A stretch of 34,938 nucleotides of DNA from Candidatus Taylorbacteria bacterium RIFCSPHIGHO2_12_FULL_45_16 (GTDB taxonomy: Bacteria > Patescibacteriota > Minisyncoccia > Phycocordibacterales > PALSA-1337). Each line of letters opens with the position of its first letter. The first letter of the stretch is position 1. The notes below the pieces were generated by a model. That model had not been told where the DNA came from. It saw only the letters and a program-made list of their open reading frames with translations, and did not search any database. Location: positions 91,868 to 126,805 of the forward strand of contig MHRT01000001.1 in assembly GCA_001821055.1 (NCBI GenBank). Direction: 5' to 3'. Positions 1 to 8,245 of the stretch are shown here, one piece after another. The position numbers were made by a program, and so were the translations under genes.

Positions 1-330
1 ACCGAAGCCCGAAACGGAGAAGAGGGACTGGCTATCGCTCTTCGTGATCGGCCGGATTTGATTGTTCTCGATATCATCATGCCGGTCATGGATGGTATGA
101 CGATGATGCGCAAATTGCGTCAGACCAACGAATGGGGCAAAGAGGTACCGATTATTTTGCTTACGAACTTGAGCGCCGACAAAGAGGAGATCAATCAGGC
201 TATTGTCCGTAATGAGCCTGCTTACTATTTAGTCAAATCAAATTGGACAATCAGTGATTTGGTGGATAAAGTAAAGGAGCGTCTCTCTCGACAGCATCAA
301 ACCGTCTTCGTGGCTAGAGATACAGCATGA
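1..330 (+). CDS. Response regulator receiver domain, 5'-truncated by the window
   Basis: The open frame runs in from base 1, so the N-terminus lies outside the window. It encodes the second part of a CheY-like receiver domain. The phospho-acceptor Asp lies in LDIIMPVMDG and the conserved Lys in LVKSNW, followed by the last amphipathic helix and a stop at 328-330. There is no output domain after the receiver, so this is either a single-domain regulator or the C-terminal receiver of a longer protein. It lies 32 bp upstream of pilB. From established family knowledge, stand-alone receivers next to pilus ATPases often control pilus extension or twitching; that role here is inference. Confidence 0.85.
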   Translation, partial: TEARNGEEGLAIALRDRPDLIVLDIIMPVMDGMTMMRKLRQTNEWGKEVPIILLTNLSADKEEINQAIVRNEPAYYLVKSNWTISDLVDKVKERLSRQHQTVFVARDTA

Positions 331-342
331 AAGACTCCAAAA

Positions 343-351
343 TGATATAAT
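343..351 (+). promoter_or_regulatory. Extended -10 promoter of pilB
   Basis: TGATATAAT is a perfect extended -10 (TGn plus TATAAT) ending 11 nt before the pilB ATG. A start site about 7 nt downstream leaves a leader of roughly 5 nt, so the transcript would be nearly leaderless. No clear -35 is visible. Confidence 0.6.
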
Positions 352-362
352 ATAGGGCAATT

Positions 363-2111
363 ATGCTCATCGAAGATACCCAGCTCTATAAATTCATCCT
401 CGACTCTGGTCTTGTGACCAAAGATGATCTTGAGACCGCCAAGAAAGACGCGGAAAAAGAAAACAAGCGCCTTGGCGATATTCTCGTTATCGCGGGCAAA
501 ATCACCGCAGACAATTTGCGTCGCATGGAAGCTTATGTCCTCGGTATTCCATTTGTCGATCTCAAGGGCAAGAAAATAGATTTTGACACACTCTCGCTTA
601 TACCGGAACCTATCGCTCGTGGACATAACATCGTTCCATTCAAAAAAACCGAGACTACCTTGGAAGTGGCGATGTTGGACGTGAATGACCTATCCGCTAT
701 TGATTTTATCAAGAAGAAGGTCAACCTCAAGATCCAACCACGACTGACTGATTCGGATTCCCTCAAAGAAGTTTTGGTCCAGTATCAGAAAAGTTTGAAG
801 GCTGAATTTGGCGACCTTATCCAAAAGGAGACGGCCACACTAAAAACCATCTCGGAAGATAACGGCGAGACCGCGACGGAAGCGGATATAAAGAAGCTGG
901 CCGAAGATCTGCCCGTAGTGCGCATTGTGGACACCTTGATCAAACACGCCGCCATTCAAAACGCGTCGGATATCCATATCGAGCCGATGGACAGCCAAGT
1001 ACTTGTCCGTTATCGCATTGACGGACTTCTCCATGATGCCATGGTGCTTCCGCGTCAAGCCGGTCCGTCTGTTTCGGCGCGCATCAAAGTCCTTTCAAAT
1101 TTGAAGCTTGATGAAAAACGATTGCCACAAGATGGCCGCTTCAAAGTGGACATGAATAATGAAAAAGTTTCGTTTCGAGTCTCTATTTTGCCGACCTATT
1201 ATGGGGAAAAGATAGTTATGCGACTGTTGCGCGAAAACATTTCCGGATTTACGTTAGAATATCTGAATTTTCACGGAGAGGGGTTGGAACGCATCCATCA
1301 CGCTTTGAAACAGACGACGGGCATGATACTGACGACTGGTCCGACAGGTTCCGGTAAGACCACTACGCTTTATACCATGTTGGATCTCTTGAACCAGCCC
1401 GATGTCAACATTTCCACAATTGAAGATCCGATCGAGTATCAGATCGGTCGTATCAATCAAACTCAAGTCCGTCCGGAGATTGGTTTTAGTTTCGCGCAAG
1501 GCATCCGCACGCTCGTCCGTCAAGATCCGGATATCATCATGGTGGGTGAAATTCGCGACAATGAAACGGCCGCATTGGCGGTGAATGCCGCATTGACCGG
1601 CCATCTGGTGCTTTCAACCCTACACACCAATAGCGCCGCTGGTGCCATTCCGCGTCTTTTGGACATGGGCGTAGAATCTTTCCTGCTTGTCTCCACGCTC
1701 AATGTGGTCATCGGCCAACGTTTGGTTCGTCAACTTACGGATACCAAGGAAAAATACGTTCTGAATAAGGCGGAGTTCGCGCAATTGGAAAAACTGGTTG
1801 ATTTGGAACGCGTGCTGGCGGCGCTCAAAGCGGACAAAATCGTAAAGCCAAACGACGCGGCGAAGGATTTGACTTTTTGGAAGGCGGTCGTTACCGGCGA
1901 TGAAGATGGCTTCAAAGGGCGCGTCGGCATCCATGAGATCCTCAAAATGAACCAGACTATCAAGGATTTGGTCATGAAAAACGCGACCGCGACCGAGATT
2001 GAGATCCAGGCTAAGAAAGAGGGAATGCTAACTATGCTTGAGGACGGGATATATAAGTGCGTGGAAGGCAAGACGACTATCGAAGAAGTGCTTCGGGTGG
2101 TGACGGAGTAA
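363..2111 (+). CDS. pilB: Type IV pilus assembly ATPase PilB / GspE family
   Basis: This is the hexameric cytoplasmic ATPase that drives pilus or pseudopilus assembly. At 582 residues it has the usual length. An N-terminal MshEN/T2SSE_N-type domain (about 1-150) precedes the ATPase core. Walker A is GPTGSGKTTT (about residues 325-334), the Walker B and Asp box region is DPDIIMVGEIRD (about 387-398), and the His box lies in GHLVLSTLHTN. The C-terminal region that in many GspE/PilB proteins carries a tetracysteine zinc motif contains no cysteine here; a lysine- and acid-rich helical stretch takes its place. The gene is followed 27 bp later by pilC, as in most type IV pilus operons. No PilT retraction ATPase or prepilin peptidase is in the window. 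Confidence 0.95.
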   Translation: MLIEDTQLYKFILDSGLVTKDDLETAKKDAEKENKRLGDILVIAGKITADNLRRMEAYVLGIPFVDLKGKKIDFDTLSLIPEPIARGHNIVPFKKTETTLEVAMLDVNDLSAIDFIKKKVNLKIQPRLTDSDSLKEVLVQYQKSLKAEFGDLIQKETATLKTISEDNGETATEADIKKLAEDLPVVRIVDTLIKHAAIQNASDIHIEPMDSQVLVRYRIDGLLHDAMVLPRQAGPSVSARIKVLSNLKLDEKRLPQDGRFKVDMNNEKVSFRVSILPTYYGEKIVMRLLRENISGFTLEYLNFHGEGLERIHHALKQTTGMILTTGPTGSGKTTTLYTMLDLLNQPDVNISTIEDPIEYQIGRINQTQVRPEIGFSFAQGIRTLVRQDPDIIMVGEIRDNETAALAVNAALTGHLVLSTLHTNSAAGAIPRLLDMGVESFLLVSTLNVVIGQRLVRQLTDTKEKYVLNKAEFAQLEKLVDLERVLAALKADKIVKPNDAAKDLTFWKAVVTGDEDGFKGRVGIHEILKMNQTIKDLVMKNATATEIEIQAKKEGMLTMLEDGIYKCVEGKTTIEEVLRVVTE

Positions 2112-2138
2112 TTTAAAAATCAAATCACACTTACTTTC

Positions 2139-3359
2139 ATGTCACATTTTACTTTCAGAGCAAAAAAAACAACTGGCGAAATCTATTCAAGCGAAAAAGA
2201 CGTGGCCGACCGCTATGAGCTGTACAATCTCGTGCGTGAAAGTGGCGATGAAATCGTCGAAATACACGAAACAGCGTCTTCAAAAAGCTTTCGGATGAAC
2301 ATATCTTTCGGTGGCTTGTTCAAACGGGTTAAAACAATAGATAAAATAAACTTCGCGCGCAACCTTGGTTCGATGTTGGAAGCGGGTTTGGCGTTGTCAC
2401 GCGCACTGTCGGTGTTGGAACGTCAGTCGCACAGCAAAGAATTCAAAAAAATCATCGCCGATCTCATCGAAAATATCAGTAAGGGCGCGACGCTGTCTGA
2501 TTCCATGGTCAAACACCCGAAAGTTTTCTCGCAACTTTTTGTTTCCATGGTCCACGCGGGAGAACAAAGTGGCACATTGGCAGAATCATTCAAGGTCGTC
2601 GCCAATCAAATGGATAAAAGCTACACCCTTGAACGCAAAGTCAGGGGCGCGCTTATATATCCGGCCGTCATCGTATGCGCTATGTTGATCATCGGTATCC
2701 TAATGTTGATATTTGTGATACCAACCTTAACAAAAACATTCGTCGAGCTTAATGTGACGCTACCATTGAGCACGAGACTGGTGCTCGGCGTGAGTGATCT
2801 CTTTCAGAATTATGGGCTGTTAATTTTGGTCGCGGTGATAGTCGCTTTCTTTGGCGTGACATGGTGGGCGCGTCGTGATCAAGGCAAGAAAGTGCTTCAT
2901 GCTCTGATCCTCAAGATTCCAATTATCGGCCCATTGGTCCAAGAAGTGAATACGGCTCGCACGGCACGCACACTCTCTTCGCTTCTCGGTTCCGGAGTAG
3001 ATGTGGTTGAATCCGTCAATATCACCGCTGGCGTTGTTCAAAATGTGTATTTCCGAGCGGTCCTCGAAAAAGCGCGTGAAGCCATCAAGAAAGGAGAACT
3101 TATGTCGGAGGTATTTTCCGAGGCCGACAAATTGTACCCTGTTTTCATCGCGGAGATGATAAGCGTCGGCGAAGAAACAGGTAAAACTGGGGAAATGTTG
3201 ATTGGCGTCGCGCATTATTACGAAGAAGACATTGAACAGAAAACCAAAGACATGTCCACTGTCATTGAACCATTTTTGATGATTATGATCGCGGCAGCTG
3301 TTGGATTTTTTGCTGTTGCCATGATCACACCGATGTATTCCTTAGTTGATGCGATTTAG
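2139..3359 (+). CDS. pilC: Type IV pilus inner-membrane platform protein PilC / GspF family
   Basis: This 406-residue protein has the duplicated T2SSF architecture. Cytoplasmic helical domains lie at about 65-170 and 265-370 (FARNLGSMLEAGLALSRAL and TARTLSSLLGSGVDVVESV are the two equivalent helices). Hydrophobic segments lie at about 170-197, 225-243 and 372-398. It is the membrane platform that couples PilB ATP hydrolysis to pilin insertion. It is encoded 27 bp after pilB and 5 bp before a pilin-like gene, so one operon is likely. The start is the first ATG after the pilB stop, with no Shine-Dalgarno sequence upstream. Confidence 0.93.
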   Translation: MSHFTFRAKKTTGEIYSSEKDVADRYELYNLVRESGDEIVEIHETASSKSFRMNISFGGLFKRVKTIDKINFARNLGSMLEAGLALSRALSVLERQSHSKEFKKIIADLIENISKGATLSDSMVKHPKVFSQLFVSMVHAGEQSGTLAESFKVVANQMDKSYTLERKVRGALIYPAVIVCAMLIIGILMLIFVIPTLTKTFVELNVTLPLSTRLVLGVSDLFQNYGLLILVAVIVAFFGVTWWARRDQGKKVLHALILKIPIIGPLVQEVNTARTARTLSSLLGSGVDVVESVNITAGVVQNVYFRAVLEKAREAIKKGELMSEVFSEADKLYPVFIAEMISVGEETGKTGEMLIGVAHYYEEDIEQKTKDMSTVIEPFLMIMIAAAVGFFAVAMITPMYSLVDAI

Positions 3360-3364
3360 AATAT

Positions 3365-5230
3365 ATGAAGCATGAGTCAAGATCCATAAAGCATGAAAAA
3401 AAACGCAAAGAATGCGCTCCTTTTGCCTCTCATTTATTTACTCTCGTTGCGCACGATTCGTTCGCGTTTACCCTAATCGAGGTGCTCGTCGGAGCGGCGG
3501 TGTTTCTGATTGTTGCTTTGGCCGCTTATAATGCCTATATAGGTTTGTTCAAATTGATTGACTTGAGTCAGTACAAAATATTGGCGGTTAATTTGGCGAA
3601 TGAACAATTTGAAATTGCCCGTAACATGCCTTATAACGATGTCGGCATCACAGGAGGTATCCCATCCGGCAAACTCGCGCACACGCAGACGCTTGTCCGC
3701 GGAGGAGTGACATTTGGCGTGACGACCACGGTCCGCAATCTTGATCTGCCGTTTGATGGCACAATTGGCGGATCGCCAAATGATTTGTCCCCCGCAGACA
3801 ATAAACTGGTTGATATTATGGTGTCATGCGATGGCTGCAAAAACATGAAGCCAATCTCTCTGACCGGACAAGTGGCGCCGAAAAATTTGGAAACGGCATC
3901 GAACAATGGGGCACTCTTTGTGCGCGTATTTGACGCTAATGGTCAGCCAGTACAAGGCGCTTCAGTCAATATTGTCAATGTCGCCACTTCAACATCGATC
4001 ATCATCAATGACGTGACAGATGCCACGGGCATGTTGCAAATCATTGATGTTCCACCCGGAAATACAGCGTATCGTATAACAGTGACAAAAAACGGATATT
4101 CAACTGATCGCACATATCCACCCGGAGACATCGCCAATCCGACACCGCTCAAACCGGATGCGACCGTGCTTCTCCAGCAGGTCACTCAAGTTAGTTTTTC
4201 AATCGACAAACTCGGCATGATCAATGTCGTCAGCATAGGTCCGACATGCGCCAGCATCCCGGATTTCAACTTTGCTCTAGTGAGCTCAAAAACGATTGGG
4301 ACAAATATTCCAAAATTTTCCCAAAACTTGATGACTAATAGTTCTGGCACTCTTGATCTGACCGCAATGGAATGGGATACCTATACGGTAGTACCGACGG
4401 ATACTTCATATGTCGTCGCTGGACTCAATCCACTCAATCCGACGACGGTAAATCCGGATTCGGCCCAACAATTGCAAATTATAGCAACCCCACATATGCC
4501 ACAGAGCATATTGGTGACAGTGAAAGACGGCGCAACGCAGCTGCCAATTTCGGGCGCGACGGTAACTTTGTCGAAAAGCGGCTGGACGGATACCAAGACT
4601 ACGGGCAAGGGTTTTATCAATCAGACGGATTGGTCGGGAGGCGATGGTCAATCTGAATATATAATCACGAATAGATATATGTATGATAGCTTGGGGATTG
4701 ATGTGACGAGTTCCGTCGGAGAGACTATTCTCCGTTCTGCATTTGGTATCTATATGTTTTACGGCGCTTTGGAATCATCGACTTTTGACACCGGATCGGA
4801 CAGTAATTTCTATACATTGACATGGTCTCCGACCGACCAACCGGTGGAGACTGGACCGGACAATGTTCGTTTCCAAGTGGCCACGGCAACAAGCACGACA
4901 CCTACAGACTGGGAATTTTTGGGACCGGACGGCACCACCGAGACGTATTACACAATCCCAGATTCGCCGATGAATGAGGTACATAATGGCGACAGATATC
5001 TGCGTTATAGAATGCATCTAAAGACAGTTACGTCCACTTCGACTCCGAGAATCGCTGACGCGTCATTCACTTTCACATCATCGTGCACGCCTCCGGGACA
5101 GGTTATTTTTTCAAATTTATCCAATGTCATGTACCATATACGAGTCCAAAAAGATGGTTATACAGATTTTGAGTATGATGTGCCGGCGGATACCGATTGG
5201 CAAGAAGTGTTGGTAGTGCTGACGCAGTAG
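3365..5230 (+). CDS. Giant pilin-like protein with carboxypeptidase-regulatory-like beta domains
   Basis: A prepilin-type N-terminus is present: a basic 34-residue leader, then FTLIEVLVGAAVFLIVALAA, where FTLIE is the conserved mature start with Glu at +5. The residue before the cut would be Ala rather than the usual Gly. A long beta-rich ectodomain follows. Two CarboxypepD_reg-like modules are visible (about 177-270, FVRVFDANGQPVQGASVNIV; about 378-430, VTVKDGATQLPISGATVTL), with a terminal HIRVQKDGYTDFEYDVP module. At 621 residues it is several times longer than a normal pilin, so it could be a tip or adhesive minor pilin. It sits 5 bp after pilC. The first 90 bp contain AAGCATGA-type micro-repeats that encode the odd MKHESRSIKHEKK leader. 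Confidence 0.8.
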   Translation: MKHESRSIKHEKKRKECAPFASHLFTLVAHDSFAFTLIEVLVGAAVFLIVALAAYNAYIGLFKLIDLSQYKILAVNLANEQFEIARNMPYNDVGITGGIPSGKLAHTQTLVRGGVTFGVTTTVRNLDLPFDGTIGGSPNDLSPADNKLVDIMVSCDGCKNMKPISLTGQVAPKNLETASNNGALFVRVFDANGQPVQGASVNIVNVATSTSIIINDVTDATGMLQIIDVPPGNTAYRITVTKNGYSTDRTYPPGDIANPTPLKPDATVLLQQVTQVSFSIDKLGMINVVSIGPTCASIPDFNFALVSSKTIGTNIPKFSQNLMTNSSGTLDLTAMEWDTYTVVPTDTSYVVAGLNPLNPTTVNPDSAQQLQIIATPHMPQSILVTVKDGATQLPISGATVTLSKSGWTDTKTTGKGFINQTDWSGGDGQSEYIITNRYMYDSLGIDVTSSVGETILRSAFGIYMFYGALESSTFDTGSDSNFYTLTWSPTDQPVETGPDNVRFQVATATSTTPTDWEFLGPDGTTETYYTIPDSPMNEVHNGDRYLRYRMHLKTVTSTSTPRIADASFTFTSSCTPPGQVIFSNLSNVMYHIRVQKDGYTDFEYDVPADTDWQEVLVVLTQ

Positions 5231-5256
5231 ATACGTGATGAGATACAATACTGTAG

Positions 5257-5262
5257 TATAAT
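5257..5262 (+). promoter_or_regulatory. -10 box before second pilin-like gene
   Basis: TATAAT ends 9 nt before the ATG at 5272, predicting a transcript with a leader of about 3 nt inside the pilus operon. Confidence 0.45.
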
Positions 5263-5271
5263 TAATAAAAT

Positions 5272-5877
5272 ATGAACCGTTTCCGAGGATTTACTTTAGT
5301 TGAGATTATCGTGGCAATCGCGATTTTGATTATTATCATGATCGCCGTAAGTTCTTTCCAATATAATGTCATCAACTACAATCGTTCTGGCGCGGTGGCA
5401 TTGACCAATGCCCAAGAAATACAGGCACTGCTCAAAATCATGACAAAGGAAATGCGATCCATGGAGCAGGGTTCTGACGGGGCGTATCCGCTGATTGCAA
5501 CCGCAACCAGTTCTATTACATTTTTTGCTGATGTGGACAATAATAGCAATAAGGAGCGTGTACGTTATTATATTGCTACAACCACATTGTATCGTGGCGT
5601 GATCAAGCCCGTTGGGTCCCCGGCAACATATCCATCAAACATGGAGACCAAAAAAATATTGATTACCGGTATCCGCAATTCTCCCACATCCCCGATTTTT
5701 GAATATTTTGACGCGATGTACTCTGGGACATCGTCGCCCATGTCGTATCCGCTCAATCTGACATCCATAAGATTAGTCAAAACAACGCTGACCATTGATA
5801 CTGATCCAGCAAAGTCTCCGGTTTTACGCACATTTACCACCCAAGTTGGGCTACGCAATCTAAAAGATAATCTATGA
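5272..5877 (+). CDS. Type II/IV pseudopilin (minor pilin)
   Basis: A 201-residue protein with a textbook class III signal: MNRFRG then FTLVEIIVAIAILIIIMIAVS, with Gly before the cleavage point and Glu at +5. The remaining residues form a typical N-terminal helix and a small globular domain (ALTNAQEIQALLKIMTKEMRSMEQ), resembling GspJ/PilW-type minor pilins. The stop overlaps the next start codon (ATGA at 5874-5877), so translation of the two is probably coupled. The overlap and its position in the pilB-pilC operon support a role in the same pseudopilus. Confidence 0.88.
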   Translation: MNRFRGFTLVEIIVAIAILIIIMIAVSSFQYNVINYNRSGAVALTNAQEIQALLKIMTKEMRSMEQGSDGAYPLIATATSSITFFADVDNNSNKERVRYYIATTTLYRGVIKPVGSPATYPSNMETKKILITGIRNSPTSPIFEYFDAMYSGTSSPMSYPLNLTSIRLVKTTLTIDTDPAKSPVLRTFTTQVGLRNLKDNL

Positions 5878-7337
5878 GAATATTTCATATACAACGCGGA
5901 ATTGTGCTGGTGAATGTGCTTATTTTCGCCACGATAGCCGTGACGGTTACATCGGCCTTGGTCAATTGGGGAGCAAGCGTGCTTAAGACGACCCGCATGC
6001 TTGATCAGCGTGAACAGGCATTCCAAATAGCTGAAGCTGGCGTGGAATATTATCGTTGGCATTTGGCTCACGCACCTACTGATTATCAGGATGGCACGGG
6101 AGGTCCTGGACCGTACACACATGATGTCAAAGACGCCGATGGTGATGTGGTTGGACAGTATTCTCTGGTTATTACGCCTCCTCTTATCGGTTCGACGGTG
6201 GTGAAGGTAAGATCAACCGGCATCGTGGTGGGCAGTACCACCTCGCGAACTATTTTGGCAACGCTGGCCATACCGTCACTGGCAAAATTTGCCGTCGTGG
6301 CCAATCAAAACATGCGTTTTGGCGCGGGCACAGAAGTTTTTGGTCCCGTGCATTCCAACTCAGGCATTCGTTTTGACGGAGTCAGTCATAATTTGATTAC
6401 CAGTTCGGTGACTCAGTATAACGATCCTGACTCTGATGATTGCAATAATGGCAGATCATTTGGTGTTCATACTTGCGTCAATCCGGATGATCCACGTCCG
6501 CCGGCAACTGTGCCGAACAGACCAGATGTGTTCATGGCGGGTAGACAATTTCCAGTACAGTCGTTCGATTTCAATGGTTTGACTGTTGATTTGTCCCAAA
6601 TGAAAGAAGATGCGCAGGATGATGGCGTATATATTTCTGCTTCCGGGTCACAAGGGTATCATATCGTTCTTAGAACGGACGGAACATTTGACTTATACAA
6701 AGTTACGGCGCTACAGCCCGCACCGAACAATTGCACGAATACCAACAGCCAGGACAACTGGGGCACATGGAGTGTCAAGACGCAAGTCCATCCGACGACG
6801 GGCGCGAATAATGTGCCAAAAAACTACGAATTTCCTGACAACGGCGTGATTTTTGTGGAAGATCATGTGTGGGTTGATGGAACTATTGATGGCGCCAGGT
6901 TGACCATCGCGGCAGGAAGATTCCCGGATAATGTCTCAACTCGCAAAGATATAATGATAAATAACGATCTCATCTATAGTACGTATGATGGGAGCGAAGT
7001 TATCGCGTTGGTGGCACAGCGCAATATATCGACGGGACTTTTTAGCGATAATAATCTTCGTGTCGACGCGGCTCTAGTTGCCCAAAATGGTAGGGCCGGC
7101 CGTTATTATTACGAGTCGGATTGCCGTTCGGGAGGAGTTAACTATTACGTGAGGGATTCCATCACTCTTTTTGGCATGATTGCCACCAATAATCGTTACG
7201 GTTTTGCTTATACCGATGATACCGGTTATGATACGCGCAACATCATATATGACGGCAATCTACTTTATGGTCCACCGCCGTCATTTCCATTGACTTCCAG
7301 TCAGTATCAAACTATATCTTGGCAGGAAGTGCAATAA
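5874..7337 (+). CDS. PilX-like membrane-anchored minor pilin, large ectodomain
   Basis: A 487-residue protein starting with a short leader and hydrophobic segment (QRGIVLVNVLIFATIAVTVTSALV), followed by AFQIAEAGVEYYRW, the helix typical of PilX-N family proteins. Unlike its two upstream neighbours it lacks Glu at +5 (Asn instead), as PilX-type proteins often do. The long ectodomain contains motifs such as FAVVANQNMRFGAGTEVFGPVHSNSGIRF and a Gly/Asp/Asn-rich region resembling a right-handed beta-helix; that fold assignment is inference. It is translationally coupled to the preceding pilin gene. It may form the tip complex with the other two. Confidence 0.75.
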   Translation: MRIFHIQRGIVLVNVLIFATIAVTVTSALVNWGASVLKTTRMLDQREQAFQIAEAGVEYYRWHLAHAPTDYQDGTGGPGPYTHDVKDADGDVVGQYSLVITPPLIGSTVVKVRSTGIVVGSTTSRTILATLAIPSLAKFAVVANQNMRFGAGTEVFGPVHSNSGIRFDGVSHNLITSSVTQYNDPDSDDCNNGRSFGVHTCVNPDDPRPPATVPNRPDVFMAGRQFPVQSFDFNGLTVDLSQMKEDAQDDGVYISASGSQGYHIVLRTDGTFDLYKVTALQPAPNNCTNTNSQDNWGTWSVKTQVHPTTGANNVPKNYEFPDNGVIFVEDHVWVDGTIDGARLTIAAGRFPDNVSTRKDIMINNDLIYSTYDGSEVIALVAQRNISTGLFSDNNLRVDAALVAQNGRAGRYYYESDCRSGGVNYYVRDSITLFGMIATNNRYGFAYTDDTGYDTRNIIYDGNLLYGPPPSFPLTSSQYQTISWQEVQ

Positions 7338-7386
7338 AAGTAATATCCTTTGTCAAAATAGACCTGCACGGATCGGGGATTTGCGT

Positions 7387-7392
7387 TACAAT
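7387..7392 (+). promoter_or_regulatory. -10 box of tpiA, leaderless geometry
   Basis: TACAAT, then exactly 6 nt, then the tpiA ATG at 7399. No Shine-Dalgarno sequence. Confidence 0.65.
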
Positions 7393-7398
7393 ACTCTT

Positions 7399-8157
7399 AT
7401 GTCAAAAAAGCTTGTTATCGGTAACTGGAAAATGAATCCGGCGACGCTCGATGACGCGAAGAATATTATTCGCAAGATTCGCCGGACGGCGAATTTGTTG
7501 AAGAATACAGTTGTGGTCGTTTGCCCTCCGTTTGTTTACACGCAGAGCGCTATTTCCAGACGCGGTCCAAGCACGCTTAAAGTTGGCGCGCAGACCGTCT
7601 CGTATGAAAAGGAGAATTCTCATACGGGGGAAATAAGCGCCAAGACGCTTGTCGACATTGGCGTGGAATATGTGATAGCGGGGCATTCTGAAGAGCGTGC
7701 TCGTAACGATACCGATGAGATTGTTTCCCGACGAGTCAAGGCTATCATTGAGGCGGGAATGAACGCGGTTGTCTGTGTTGGTGAACGTGTCCGTGATGAC
7801 GGCGGAGGGTATCTCGAGACGCTCAAAAGTCAAATCAAAAACAGTCTAGCAGACGTACCAAGCAGTTTGGCCAAAAATATTATTATTGCGTATGAACCGG
7901 TCTGGGCCATCGGCGCCAAGGAGGCGATGATGCCAGAACAGATATATGAGATGTCTCTCTTTGTGAAAAAAGTGTTTTCCGATATTTTCAGCCAGAATCA
8001 AGCAATGAAGACTCTAGTTATCTATGGCGGATCGGTCAATTTTAGGAACGCTAGGGAAATCATCACTGTGGGAAAGGTCGACGGACTTTTAGTGGGGCGC
8101 GAAAGCGTGAATACGCCTGGATTTGTAGAATTACTTAAGGCGGTTGATGACATCTAG
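7399..8157 (+). CDS. tpiA: Triosephosphate isomerase
   Basis: This enzyme interconverts dihydroxyacetone phosphate and glyceraldehyde 3-phosphate. The 252-residue protein begins MSKKLVIGNWKMNP, with the substrate-binding Asn and Lys. The catalytic His lies in IAGHSEER and the catalytic Glu in AYEPVWAIG. The following flexible lid (loop 6), usually GTGKTATPEQ, reads AKEAMMPEQ, a strong divergence of a normally near-invariant segment. The phosphate-binding end YGGSVNFRNA and GLLVGRES are intact. The ATG at 7399 is chosen over an in-frame ATG at 7381 because the protein match begins there and the -10 box occupies 7387-7392. pgk follows, making a two-enzyme lower-glycolysis cluster. Confidence 0.95.
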   Translation: MSKKLVIGNWKMNPATLDDAKNIIRKIRRTANLLKNTVVVVCPPFVYTQSAISRRGPSTLKVGAQTVSYEKENSHTGEISAKTLVDIGVEYVIAGHSEERARNDTDEIVSRRVKAIIEAGMNAVVCVGERVRDDGGGYLETLKSQIKNSLADVPSSLAKNIIIAYEPVWAIGAKEAMMPEQIYEMSLFVKKVFSDIFSQNQAMKTLVIYGGSVNFRNAREIITVGKVDGLLVGRESVNTPGFVELLKAVDDI

Positions 8158-8229
8158 TTATGATTTCTACTCGCCTCTGACAGGTGCTCGGCAATCAAAA
8201 CACCGCCTGGCGCTCGCCCGCACTTCATC

Positions 8230-8238
8230 TGCTATAAT
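8230..8238 (+). promoter_or_regulatory. Extended -10 promoter of pgk, leaderless geometry
   Basis: TGCTATAAT (TGn plus perfect TATAAT), 7 nt spacer, then the pgk ATG at 8246. This sets the start at 8246 and not at the longer in-frame ATG at 8144. Confidence 0.75.
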
Positions 8239-8245
8239 AACTAGC

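Noticed and set aside
8144-8245. N-terminal extension of phosphoglycerate kinase from an upstream ATG
   Set aside because: The extension does not resemble the family and covers a perfect extended -10 box. The start at 8246 fits both family and promoter.
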